Shown here in pieces: positions 33,143 through 41,508 of a stretch of 64,000 nucleotides of DNA. Positions within the stretch are counted from its first letter, which is position 1. Every line of letters starts with the position of its first letter. Both the position numbers and the translations under genes were made by a program. The notes beneath the pieces were generated by a model that worked only from the letters and a program-made list of their open reading frames with translations, searched no databases and was not told where the DNA came from. The stretch spans positions 1,116,001-1,180,000 of the forward strand of contig JAZGUH010000143.1 of assembly GCA_037893225.1 (NCBI GenBank), in the 5' to 3' direction. The stretch is from Hippasteria phrygiana. Lineage: Eukaryota; Echinodermata; Asteroidea; Valvatida; Goniasteridae.

Positions 33143-33778
33143 TTAGGTGAATTTTTTCTTCTTTTCGGGTATTTTACTCTTAATTAGCGGTATGACAGTT
33201 TTTCTTTTATTCTGGACAATCGCTATTACATCCGAATCAGAGCTTTTCGTTATCGGTATAACGTCTAACAAGTCCGTATAATTTCCGTTATAGAAATTAT
33301 TAGACGTAGATAACTGATCGCAATGTAAACAAATTACATTCAAGTAATTTATATTATAATACCCCACAAGTTCACCATCACGATCAGGGAACCAATTACG
33401 GGGTAGATCAAACACTTTTTGAGCATATGGATCGAACTCAATCCGAATATCTTTATATTTCAATATTATAACGGTATTAAACATAATTTTTTTATTAATC
33501 TTGTCCACAGAAACTACAATAAAAGCTAATTTATTAAGTTCAGCTACTAACTCATCGATAGTATAATTTCTAGCTGGAATTACCATTTCACCGTGGGCGA
33601 TACCATATGAAGCTAATACTACCCATCCTATAGTCATACGTTGAGTTATAGTATAAAAACCGACGTCAAATATCGCGCTGTTTAAATTCATACTGTAATC
33701 TCCCTTAGAGTTATCTATAGGTTTTGGCAGTCTAAACGTTCGTTCGTTACCGACCATTTCAAAAACGCGCGATTCCAT
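33143..33778 (-). CDS. Penton-like protein, paralogue 1
   Basis: 211 codons, start context TAAAATG. It begins MESRVFEM and shares with its neighbour (33811-34509) the block DNSKGDYSM near residue 24 and LHCDQLSTSNNFYNG plus LLDVIPITK in the second half. Both resemble penton or minor-capsid proteins of adintovirus-type elements. This copy differs in its middle and lacks the C-terminal D-DGDLINN-type strand motif, ending instead in a lysine-rich tail. It may form a variant vertex protein. Assignment rests on family resemblance and gene context. Confidence 0.55.
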   Translation of the reverse strand: MESRVFEMVGNERTFRLPKPIDNSKGDYSMNLNSAIFDVGFYTITQRMTIGWVVLASYGIAHGEMVIPARNYTIDELVAELNKLAFIVVSVDKINKKIMFNTVIILKYKDIRIEFDPYAQKVFDLPRNWFPDRDGELVGYYNINYLNVICLHCDQLSTSNNFYNGNYTDLLDVIPITKSSDSDVIAIVQNKRKTVIPLIKSKIPEKKKKFT

Positions 33779-33810
33779 TTTATTAAAGCTAAAAAATCTT
33801 CAAAAATCGC

Positions 33811-34509
33811 TTAAAATTTACCTATCGTCAAGTTAAAACTAATCTTTTTTCCTCGATTATTTATTAAATCGCCGTCTCGGTCTCTGATACTAAAGCTAAG
33901 TTGGTTTATCTTATCACCCACGAGTCTACGAGCGGTTAATCTTGCACGCTCGATGAGCGTATCGCCTCTTTTCGTTATCGGTATAACGTCTAGCAAGTGC
34001 GTTCCCCTTCCGTTATAGAAATTATTAGACGTAGATAACTGATCGCAATGTAAAAAAATTGCATCGACAGGCATTGTATTATAATACCCTACGTAATCTA
34101 CACCAAAAACTAAGTTTTTGATCGATATTCCCAACAATTGTTTAATGTTTTTATCAAAGCGTAGAACGCTATTTTCTTCCGTTACATTTAAAGATATTTT
34201 TTTATTAAGTTTATCTACAGAGACTTCTAACCAAACTAATTTACTGAGCCTCTCTTCGATCCAATCTATATCGTAATATCCAGCAGGAATATCAATTTTA
34301 CCATCCGTACTACCCGTTTTTTTACCAGTGCTTGGATCGATTTGATGTATAAAATAGAGAATTTCGCTATTACTAGGCATGTTGTAGAAGCCCGCGGTTA
34401 CTATCGCGCTGGTTAAACTCATACTGTAATCTCCCTTAGAGTTATCTATAGGTTTTGACAATCTAAACGTTCGTTCACCATCAAACATTTCAAAAACGTG
34501 CGATTCCAT
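33811..34509 (-). CDS. Penton-like protein, paralogue 2
   Basis: 232 codons, start context TTTAAAATG, upstream of its paralogue on the same strand with a 32-bp gap. The C-terminus carries RDRDGDLINNRGKKISFNL, a pattern I associate with Polinton/adintovirus minor capsid (penton-type) proteins. An LHCDQLSTSNNFYNG block sits at about residue 150. Its first gene codon lies 48 bp from the divergent start of 34558-36357. Role inferred: capsid vertex and possibly attachment. Confidence 0.6.
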   Translation of the reverse strand: MESHVFEMFDGERTFRLSKPIDNSKGDYSMSLTSAIVTAGFYNMPSNSEILYFIHQIDPSTGKKTGSTDGKIDIPAGYYDIDWIEERLSKLVWLEVSVDKLNKKISLNVTEENSVLRFDKNIKQLLGISIKNLVFGVDYVGYYNTMPVDAIFLHCDQLSTSNNFYNGRGTHLLDVIPITKRGDTLIERARLTARRLVGDKINQLSFSIRDRDGDLINNRGKKISFNLTIGKF

Positions 34510-34557
34510 TTTAAATATTATTTATAAGATTAAAATATTTGGTTTATTAAAAATAAA

Positions 34558-36357
34558 ATGAAATTCGCTCAATTTGTGAAATTTTTAGACCCTAATAATC
34601 AACCGGTAACGAATGCTCCAGATATCGCGAATCTAGCTGCTCGCATAGGGCGCACTCAAGTAGCTACGCAAGCACAAAGCGTTAGCGACAAGCACGAAGC
34701 GATAAGCCCGGCTCTAGATATCATGAATCTAGTTAGAGATCAAGACGATAGCGACAAGTATGAAGCGATAACCCCGGAGAGTACCCCGTTGAACATGCAC
34801 TTAAGTCAACCTAACATCATCGTAAACGCCAACACAAACGCGAGTTTTATCGCTCGACTAGTTGATATATTTAGCACTTATAAAATGTCCGACGTAAAAC
34901 ACGACGAAGTGGTCGAACGTTACGCATCGGACCCCATGACGTTTTATCAAAATCAACTCAACTTTGCATTTTGGTGCGCGACTTCTGGTTGCGGCGTAGG
35001 ACTAGAATCGTTGCTACATAAAAACCCCGTAATATCGGCTTTGTTCAAGTTTCACGTATATTTCACGATCAGAAAGATACTATACTTTCTAAAATGCCCA
35101 GTTACAAACGACAATATATTCGACGATCTAAACAATAACATCGATAAAGGCGCTTATAGCGATATTTGTCGATATTTTAATGTCGATCCAAACTTGAGTT
35201 TTAAACAGACCGTAGACTTAACTTCTGGAGGATTAGGTACCGCTTATTTTGACCCGTGTAACATACACCAAGACTCGAAAAAATCATGTACACCTTTACC
35301 CGTAGCGGGCAAAAATTATACCCCTATTAAGCTTTACAAGGTTTCGGCTGAATATGACCCGAGTACGGGTAAATATGTGACGCATAATAAATTGTGGGAA
35401 TACGATTATGAAGCTATGAACCCCGGCGCCACCTACATGGGATTTGTAGAGTCGGGCGATGCGAAACATTTTAGTAAAATTACGCTCGCGTATATCAGAC
35501 AATCCGCGGACGTTGTACGACTCGGTTTTAGAAATTTTATACTCCAGAAGAGCTCGTTTACCGACGTTGGTATAGAAAAAAAAAATGAAAGCATTAGAAC
35601 GTACGTGTATGCCATACTCGGTGCGCAAGCCCAAACAAAAACGAGTATACTAACTGCAGGTACCGGATTAGATGCGCAAAGACAATTTGAAAATATAGTA
35701 GAAGATATCATCAACAGCCGTACGGACTTGGAATCTTCTATAACCAGATTTCAAAATTCTTTACAGTACGCTAGAAGCTCGTTAAACTTTGTGATTAGCC
35801 CTGGATTGTACTTAATTCCATCAAATATGGAGCTTTTAGTCGGTATTCACCAAGGTTATAATAATAATATACAGATAGCTACACCCGGCGCATCGATAGG
35901 ATTAAACATCAACTTGAACTCAGACGTCGTAGCTACACCACCAACCCCACCCTCTCCCGTAAAAAAGAGTAGTACGCCCTACGAGCGTAGCCACGCGAGT
36001 ACAGTAACCCAGCAGAATTTAGACGATTTAGACGATTTAGACCCGTTACCAACCCCACCCTCTCCCGTAAAAAAGAGTCGTACAGTAACCCAGCAAAATT
36101 TAGACGATTTAGACGATTTAGAGAATTTAGACCCGTCACCAACCCCTACACCTCTAATCTCAGACGTACTCCCTACGGTCGTAGCTACGCAAGTACTCCC
36201 ACCACCCCCTATCTCTACGGTCATACACCCTACGCGAGCAGCTACGCCACCAACTCAACCGCCAGACTCGCACGAACAAGAAAAAACGGCTTTAGTCGTT
36301 GGTTTAATAGCCGTTGCTGGGGTTGGGTATCTAGCTTACGATATTTTACGTCGCTGA
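34558..36357 (+). CDS. Large conserved Polinton virion-type protein
   Basis: 599 codons, start context ATAAAATG. Residues about 105-465 are globular and resemble a family of unknown function found in cnidarian and other invertebrate Polinton-like elements (key segments FYQNQLNFAFWCATSGCG and SIRTYVYAILGAQAQ). A proline-rich linker follows with a duplicated block (PPTPPSPVKKS, then TVTQQNLDDLDDL), and a C-terminal membrane segment (ALVVGLIAVAGVGYLAYDIL) near residues 574-595. The layout suggests a membrane-anchored virion or entry-associated protein, but function is not established. Its last 12 bp overlap the 3' end of the opposing integrase gene. Confidence 0.7.
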   Translation: MKFAQFVKFLDPNNQPVTNAPDIANLAARIGRTQVATQAQSVSDKHEAISPALDIMNLVRDQDDSDKYEAITPESTPLNMHLSQPNIIVNANTNASFIARLVDIFSTYKMSDVKHDEVVERYASDPMTFYQNQLNFAFWCATSGCGVGLESLLHKNPVISALFKFHVYFTIRKILYFLKCPVTNDNIFDDLNNNIDKGAYSDICRYFNVDPNLSFKQTVDLTSGGLGTAYFDPCNIHQDSKKSCTPLPVAGKNYTPIKLYKVSAEYDPSTGKYVTHNKLWEYDYEAMNPGATYMGFVESGDAKHFSKITLAYIRQSADVVRLGFRNFILQKSSFTDVGIEKKNESIRTYVYAILGAQAQTKTSILTAGTGLDAQRQFENIVEDIINSRTDLESSITRFQNSLQYARSSLNFVISPGLYLIPSNMELLVGIHQGYNNNIQIATPGASIGLNINLNSDVVATPPTPPSPVKKSSTPYERSHASTVTQQNLDDLDDLDPLPTPPSPVKKSRTVTQQNLDDLDDLENLDPSPTPTPLISDVLPTVVATQVLPPPPISTVIHPTRAATPPTQPPDSHEQEKTALVVGLIAVAGVGYLAYDILRR

Positions 36358-37354
36358 AGAAGGTGGTAACTCAGTATCTGACGGAACGACCATTAATTCT
36401 TTCTTAACGAACGATCTCTTGGGACCGTGAGTCAGCCAGTACAACGCGGGCTGTCCAGGATTTGTCGTTCTCTTTCTAATCGTATACATTTCTAAGCTCC
36501 AAATAGGATCGGTAGCTCTTCTTCTAACGTCTTTTTCGAGCTCTCCAGGAGCGTAAAGATATCTAACGATATCGTCATTTACGCTTAGCGCGACTTCGGG
36601 GCTCTTGAGCCCCGAGGAACTCAATTGTTTTATTTCTAACTGAGACATAGCCGCTCGAGGAGTTAACGGTTTGCCTTTCATAGTCGATATCAATCTAGTT
36701 TCTTCGTTGTTTAACGCCGCTACGACATCGGGCAATCTTTTTACCCACTCGCGGCTGCGCTCGGTAGGCTCTAACATTTCTTTAGCGTATTGATGACCGA
36801 ATAATCTTTCGGCTAAAGTACGATTAAATCTTTCTACTATACCTTGAGCTCTATGATTACCAACCTCGCCTTTCTGTACTGCGACGTTGCGAGCCCGCAT
36901 CAAAGTATTAAATTCAGCCATAAATTCTGTACCGGGGTCTACTTTTATCGTGAGAGGCCAAGACAAGGGCGATCTTTTGTAAATCTTTTTTATCGCCTCT
37001 ACAACTTGAGTACTCGTTTTATTCGTCAAGGGTTCAGCTTCTTTATATCGAGTGGCCACATCGACGATCGTCAACGCGTATTTATATCTTTTACGTTTAA
37101 CTACATCGTGAGGTAGATACAACAGATCCGCTTGATGTTGTTCATTAGGCTGCCCTATAACCTTATTGAGACTCGTAGGTCTCGGTATAAAACTGGGGGC
37201 TGGTAAATATATTTGCCACATGGCTTGTTTTCTCAACCAATTTCTAACGTCTGGCTCGGGTACGTTAGCTTTTAACGACAATTTTTTTTATAGCGCCTGC
37301 ACCTTTCCAATATCCTTTAGGACTGTAAAATATTTTACTTAATTTTGTTTCCAT
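36346..37354 (-). CDS. Retroviral-type (rve) integrase, frameshifted
   Basis: The main open frame (36346-37281) has an N-terminal WLRKQAMWQIYLPAP segment, then the DDE core: D in HQADLLYLP (residue 52 of this frame), D in IKVDPGTEF (115) and E in GIVERFNRTL (150), spacing D-34-E. This is the Polinton integrase fold. No ATG opens that frame. Instead, an ATG at 37352-37354 in context TAAAATG begins a short frame ending in the SP-GYW-type start typical of these integrases, which runs out of frame at an eight-A run (37282-37289, minus strand). The gene is therefore interrupted by a one-base homopolymer change, which is either real decay or a sequencing error. Expected role: element insertion. Confidence 0.9.
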
Positions 37355-37395
37355 TTTATTTTATACTTTGTAAAAATTTTAACGACTTATTAAAA

Positions 37396-37809
37396 ATGGC
37401 GAGTGCATTAATGATGATTGGTGGAGCTCTTGTAAACGCTTTAGCGTTTAGCGGATCGAACTTTCTATTTTCGAAGATGGGTGGGTCGTCGGCTGAAGAA
37501 CGTAAACGACATGATTTAGCTTTAGAACAATTAACTCGAGCTAAACAAGAGTGGGTGGAACAAAGAACCAAGGTTCTAGATTATCTAAACGATCGACTAC
37601 ATAAAGACGCCAAGGCTCAAAAAGATTTTAAAAATGTAGATGAGGCGTTGAGACTATATAACGAAGTAACCAGCGAAGATATGCGATTACCTCGCGAACC
37701 TGTATTGTCAGACTTTTACGTACCCAGCGAAGGTCAAAAAGATGGTGAAATTGCATTTATCGTAGGAGGCACTACTGTTTTAGGATTTTTAGTTTATAAG
37801 TTTATTTAA
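37396..37809 (+). CDS. Small membrane-associated virion-type protein
   Basis: 137 codons from MASALMM (context TAAAAATG); the upstream in-frame TTG region is not needed. N-terminal hydrophobic segment (ASALMMIGGALVNALAFSG), central charged helix (EERKRHDLALEQLTRAKQEW), a LSDFYVPS motif, and a C-terminal membrane helix (IAFIVGGTTVLGFLVYKFI). I recall this architecture from other invertebrate Polinton-like elements, always near the capsid genes. It is divergent from the integrase with only 41 bp between start codons. Confidence 0.7.
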   Translation: MASALMMIGGALVNALAFSGSNFLFSKMGGSSAEERKRHDLALEQLTRAKQEWVEQRTKVLDYLNDRLHKDAKAQKDFKNVDEALRLYNEVTSEDMRLPREPVLSDFYVPSEGQKDGEIAFIVGGTTVLGFLVYKFI

Positions 37810-37916
37810 AAGTTTTTTTGCTTTTGTTTTAGGTTATTTAGTTTATAAGTTTGTCTAAAAGTTTAAGTTTATTTAAAAGTTTTTTGCTTTTTATTTTTTT
37901 TGTTTCGTTAAGTAAA

Positions 37917-39194
37917 ATGAACGCAATTTATGGAAGCAAACTGAATCCACACAGAAGTTTAAAAAATCCTAGAGCGTTGAAGGGATTGAGGCAATCGATG
38001 GTTATTACTCATAATCCTAGTACCGCGTCGGCTGGCAGTCTGTTGATCGTTGAATTTCCTATGTTGAGTCAAGACGATGTAGTCGTACCGGGTACAGTAC
38101 GATTAGCTTTTAATATAAACTTAGAATCTGAAGGCACTAACGAAGATTCTGCAAGAACTCTATATTATAACGTTGCCCGAAATTTAATTAGTGGCGTAAG
38201 AATCAAACTAGAAGGTAAAGATTTCGTAGCGTTTACGGATGCCGATGTATATAACGCGTATAAAGACATGTGGCGACCAGCCAGCGCGAACGATGCGTAT
38301 CGAGGACTCGAAACTTCTAACGTCACGAAACTCAGAATCGACGCTAGCGATGGGATTGCTAGCGCGAATGGTGGAAAAGACAAAGCGATTGCCAACGCTT
38401 ACGGTAACCGATATTATATTCCTCTAGATTTTGAAATGCTTACGGATCATCAGCCTTTTAGTCCATCGACGCTCAAAGATAGACTAACTTATGAATTTAC
38501 ATTTAACGATCACGCGAGCGTAGTAAAATCTACCGATTCTAACGCGAAGTATAAAATTTCGGGGTTAGATCTCGAGTTTGAAACGGTGACTAATAAAACA
38601 TTGGCAGATAGTATCAGACAAAAATATCGAGGTAAAACTCATTTTCTATACGAAAAAGTTCAAAGATATACGGTTTTAACGTTAAACAAGTCTGATACTA
38701 CTTGGAACATTAATCTCAATCAAGCCATTAGAAGTCTCAAAGGTATACTTCTTTTATTTAAAGAATCGGGCGAAAAAGATCCTCAAATTTTTTATAATCC
38801 AAAGATCGAAAAAGTAGACGTTACGATAGAGGGTAAGCCGAATCAATTGTATAGTCAGGGCATGAAGCGTTATCAACACTGGGATGAGATTACCAAGTTT
38901 TTCGGCGACTCTAATACAGAATTTGGTGCCAGCGTGTGCAAAGACTTAGGCTTGCACGATATGACGCTAGGAGATTACTTAAGCACTAGTTACGGTCTTT
39001 GGCTAGATACGAGGGTAACCGACGACAACAAAAGTCACGGTTCTGGCAGGAAAATAGGAGACGTAGGTGGCGGTATTTCTCTTCATTTAGAAAGAGAGGC
39101 TGAGGCATCTGGTGGACTATCGTGTTACGTTTTCTTGGTGATGGATGGTCAGTTGGTGCTAGAAGATGGACGATTTAGCGGTAGTTACTCTTAA
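37917..39194 (+). CDS. Major capsid protein
   Basis: 425 codons from MNAIYGSK, context GTAAAATG. The region 18-150 (LLIVEFPMLSQDDVVVPGTV, DADVYNAYKDMWRP, then AYGNRYYIPLDFEML) matches the hexon-like major capsid proteins of adintovirus-type Polintons, predicted to form a double jelly roll. Length fits the family (about 400-450). It is followed 35 bp later by the packaging ATPase, a typical adjacency. No stop or frameshift seen. Confidence 0.88.
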   Translation: MNAIYGSKLNPHRSLKNPRALKGLRQSMVITHNPSTASAGSLLIVEFPMLSQDDVVVPGTVRLAFNINLESEGTNEDSARTLYYNVARNLISGVRIKLEGKDFVAFTDADVYNAYKDMWRPASANDAYRGLETSNVTKLRIDASDGIASANGGKDKAIANAYGNRYYIPLDFEMLTDHQPFSPSTLKDRLTYEFTFNDHASVVKSTDSNAKYKISGLDLEFETVTNKTLADSIRQKYRGKTHFLYEKVQRYTVLTLNKSDTTWNINLNQAIRSLKGILLLFKESGEKDPQIFYNPKIEKVDVTIEGKPNQLYSQGMKRYQHWDEITKFFGDSNTEFGASVCKDLGLHDMTLGDYLSTSYGLWLDTRVTDDNKSHGSGRKIGDVGGGISLHLEREAEASGGLSCYVFLVMDGQLVLEDGRFSGSYS

Positions 39195-39229
39195 AATAGT
39201 CTTTACTATTAAATAAGCCTAAATAAACC

Positions 39230-39868
39230 ATGTATAAAACGTTTCCAAAAACACCACACTGCGCGCTAGTATGCGGTAGGACTAATTCGGGTAAAACCAA
39301 ATATATTTTAGATCTATTAGAAACTGAGTATAAAGATCACTTTGAAAATATCGTAGTTATTTGTCCTACGTTGAGCAACAACAAGACTTATCGCGAGAGA
39401 CGTTGGTTGTGGTTAGATCCCGAGATATACCTATGCGATTTAGAGGTAGAAAAGGTGTCTCTCAACGAAGCTTTAGAATTTTATAGAGCTCGATTTAAAG
39501 GATCGCATGTTCTATTTTTGATAGACGATTGTAGCTCGGAACAAGAAATAAAATATCGTAAGGCAGCGCTCGGGAAAAACACTTGCGTTTTAACGAAATT
39601 GGCGTTTAGCGGTAGGCACGACAATCACTACTGTTGGTTGATGACTCAAAAGTATAATTGCGTAATGACAGATTTTAGAGCTCAAACTGCATTTGTCGTA
39701 TTGTTCTATTGTAAAGATAAAAATAGTTTCGATCAATGTCTCGATGAAAATGATGCGGTGCCTTTAGAAGAAAGATCGAGAATTAAAAAGATTTTAAGAG
39801 ATGTGCCTTTTAGTAAATTATTGGTAAAAACTGATCCTCCTGTCTGTTGGCAGTTGATCTATAGTTGA
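39230..39868 (+). CDS. A32/FtsK-type genome-packaging ATPase
   Basis: 212 codons. Walker A GRTNSGKT at residues 16-23, Walker B VLFLIDD at 94-100, a downstream SGRH (127-130) and MTQ (138-140) sensor region. These are features of the short packaging ATPases of Polintons and relatives, which load DNA into preformed capsids. Length is typical. Its 3' end runs into a tandem repeat tract (39855-40070), which supplies the last codons and may have altered the C-terminus. Confidence 0.88.
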   Translation: MYKTFPKTPHCALVCGRTNSGKTKYILDLLETEYKDHFENIVVICPTLSNNKTYRERRWLWLDPEIYLCDLEVEKVSLNEALEFYRARFKGSHVLFLIDDCSSEQEIKYRKAALGKNTCVLTKLAFSGRHDNHYCWLMTQKYNCVMTDFRAQTAFVVLFYCKDKNSFDQCLDENDAVPLEERSRIKKILRDVPFSKLLVKTDPPVCWQLIYS

Positions 39869-40070
39869 TCTATAGTTGATCTATAGTTGATCTATAGATG
39901 ATCTATTAGATAACTATTAGATGATTTATAGATAACTGTTAGATAACTATTAGATGATTTATAGATAACTGTTAGATAACTGTTAGATAACTGATAGATA
40001 ACTGTTAGATAACTAATAGATGATCTATAGATAACTAATAGATGATCTACAGATTATCTAGTCATCTATA
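39855..40070. repeat. AT-rich short tandem repeat inside the Polinton
   Basis: Starts as four copies of an 11-bp unit (TTGATCTATAG), then grades into mixed GATAACTGTTA, GATAACTATTA and GATGATCTATA units for about 215 bp. It lies between the ATPase stop and the next gene and may act as a spacer or control region. Confidence 0.85.
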
Positions 40071-40074
40071 AAAT

Positions 40075-40305
40075 ATGATCGAATATCTAGACCTATTATT
40101 AAAACTAGTAATAGCCATCAACTTATCTTTATTTTCTTACGATTATATTTCTTGTAGAAATAAGATTAAAAAATATAGTTCTATTTTAAATGAGCAAGTC
40201 AATAGAATCTCTAAGCACGTTATCTCAAGAACCTCATCCAACAGTAGCTGCTACACCCAGCTTAGTGACGACTGTAGCTACGACCCCAGAAGCAACTATG
40301 CCTAA
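40075..40305 (+). CDS. Small membrane protein candidate
   Basis: 76 codons, start just after TATAAAAT. Residues 5-27 form a membrane-type helix (YLDLLLKLVIAINLSLFSYD) followed by a polar, possibly coiled region. It overlaps the start of the next gene by 116 bp in another frame, so the C-terminal part may be constrained by, or be a by-product of, that gene. Plausible but unconfirmed. Confidence 0.45.
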   Translation: MIEYLDLLLKLVIAINLSLFSYDYISCRNKIKKYSSILNEQVNRISKHVISRTSSNSSCYTQLSDDCSYDPRSNYA

Positions 40306-40930
40306 AAATAGACTTTTAGGCGTAGTTGCTTCCGGTGATTCTAAAAAATATTTCGGTAAAGAATACTACGTCAATGAAATAGAGAGCTTGACCGCTGAAA
40401 AACAAGAAAAGCTATATAAAAGATACGAAGCCAAGCTCGGTAAAGAAATGATAGTCAGTTTGGGGAGTTGTGTGTTGACCTTTTACGCAAAAGCTTTAGG
40501 CGCGACTTTGCCGCTGGCTTCACCATTCGGTTATAAACTTTGTTTAGATTCTGAAGAAGCCCTTATCAACGACTTAGAAAAAGATCCCGTTATTTCTAGC
40601 AGCTTGTCCAGTTTACTTTGCGAAGTGCATTACAATTATGGGGTTTATTTATCTCCTTTGGTGGCTATGTTGATCACGACTAAACATTTACAGGTAGATA
40701 GTAGTAATAATAGCGTTACAAATAATAATAGTATTACAAATAATAGTAGTATTACTATAAAAGATGAGTCTAGAAACGACAACGACGGATCAAGTAGCAG
40801 AGACTCCCCAGCCTCCCCAAGAGACTCCACAAGAGCCGGCTCAGCCTCCCCAAGAGCCGGCTCTGCCTCCCCAAGAGCCGGCTCAGTCGGCTCTATCAAG
40901 AGTCACAAAAAAAAGAGTAAAAGACCCTAA
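40190..40930 (+). CDS. Polinton conserved protein with Ser/Pro-rich tail
   Basis: 246 codons, context TTTTAAATG. The central domain (ESLTAEKQEKLYKRYEAKLG, then MIVSLGSCVLTFYAKALG, residues ~65-170) resembles a family I recall from cnidarian Polinton-like elements; function unknown. After an Asn-rich stretch (NSVTNNNSITNNSSITI) the tail is a repeat of SPRAGSA and ends in basic residues. The tail overlaps the N-terminal proline-rich part of the next gene in another frame. Confidence 0.65.
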   Translation: MSKSIESLSTLSQEPHPTVAATPSLVTTVATTPEATMPKNRLLGVVASGDSKKYFGKEYYVNEIESLTAEKQEKLYKRYEAKLGKEMIVSLGSCVLTFYAKALGATLPLASPFGYKLCLDSEEALINDLEKDPVISSSLSSLLCEVHYNYGVYLSPLVAMLITTKHLQVDSSNNSVTNNNSITNNSSITIKDESRNDNDGSSSRDSPASPRDSTRAGSASPRAGSASPRAGSVGSIKSHKKKSKRP

Positions 40931-41213
40931 AAGAGTAGAGCAAGGTAAAAAACTGGCCGAAAGAAACAGAAAGATGAAAGAACAAATACAAAAAATGCAA
41001 AGTATAGAAGAAGAAGCTCCCCAGCAAACGCCAGCGCTAACGATGAGAGACATTCCGAGCTGGGGATATGCGATAGTTGGTTTGGTTGTTTTAGGAATTG
41101 GATATCTCGCGTTTAAAAAGAGTAAACCTGTAGATTCACAGCGAGAGGTGGGGGTAGGGGTTACGATCGCAACTTCAACCCCTAAAGTTGAAGAACTATT
41201 AGAAATGGAATAA
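40764..41213 (+). CDS. Membrane-anchored protein with Pro-rich N-terminus
   Basis: 149 codons. The N-terminus is a PPQEPA repeat overprinting the SPRAGSA repeat of the preceding gene. It is followed by a basic motif (KKRVKDPKRVEQGKKLAERN) that I associate with a conserved Polinton gene, and a membrane helix near the C-terminus (WGYAIVGLVVLGIGYLAF). Small tail-anchored virion protein is a reasonable guess. Overlap with the previous ORF is 167 bp. Confidence 0.65.
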   Translation: MSLETTTTDQVAETPQPPQETPQEPAQPPQEPALPPQEPAQSALSRVTKKRVKDPKRVEQGKKLAERNRKMKEQIQKMQSIEEEAPQQTPALTMRDIPSWGYAIVGLVVLGIGYLAFKKSKPVDSQREVGVGVTIATSTPKVEELLEME

Positions 41214-41246
41214 ATAAAAAAAAAAAAAAATGTTAGTACAAGTAAA

Positions 41247-41480
41247 ATGGATACGAAGAACGTTGCAAATACTCTTTATCACGGCGCTGTGTTGAGTTTG
41301 TTGACCGTAGGTTATACTATGTTGAGTAAAAAACTTTTGAAAATTAAGCCCGCCGATTTAGGAAAGTTAGACGTAGAAGATACGGTTAAAATCACCGCTA
41401 CGGTAGGTAGCGCTCTAGCTACTCAGACTTGGTTGGTGAGTCAAGGAATAATTCCTCAGAATGTGGTAAATACTACGTAA
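41247..41480 (+). CDS. Small conserved hydrophobic Polinton protein
   Basis: 77 codons starting MDTKNVANTLYHG, context GTAAAATG. Two hydrophobic segments and a C-terminal LVSQGIIPQN motif. Similar short proteins occur in related invertebrate elements between the same neighbours. Likely a membrane or membrane-associated virion component; no enzyme motif. Confidence 0.68.
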   Translation: MDTKNVANTLYHGAVLSLLTVGYTMLSKKLLKIKPADLGKLDVEDTVKITATVGSALATQTWLVSQGIIPQNVVNTT

Positions 41481-41481
41481 A

Positions 41482-41508
41482 ATATAAAATATATGACTTT
41501 ATAAAATG
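41482..41508 (+). promoter_or_regulatory. Duplicated AT-rich start-proximal motif, copy 1
   Basis: The 27 bp up to and including the ATG of 41506-42942 match 42949-42975 with one difference. Core GACTTTATAAAATG preceded by a second TATAAAATATA. Immediately follows the stop of the preceding gene, so it is probably a promoter or initiation element. Confidence 0.6.

Noticed and set aside
37345..37395. N-terminal extension of the 137-residue Polinton protein
   Set aside because: Would begin at a non-ATG codon and overlap the divergent integrase start; the ATG at 37396 fits the family start and the local context.
37851..37916. 22-residue hydrophobic N-terminal extension of the capsid protein
   Set aside because: Starts at a non-ATG codon; the TAAAATG start at 37917 matches the element's pattern.
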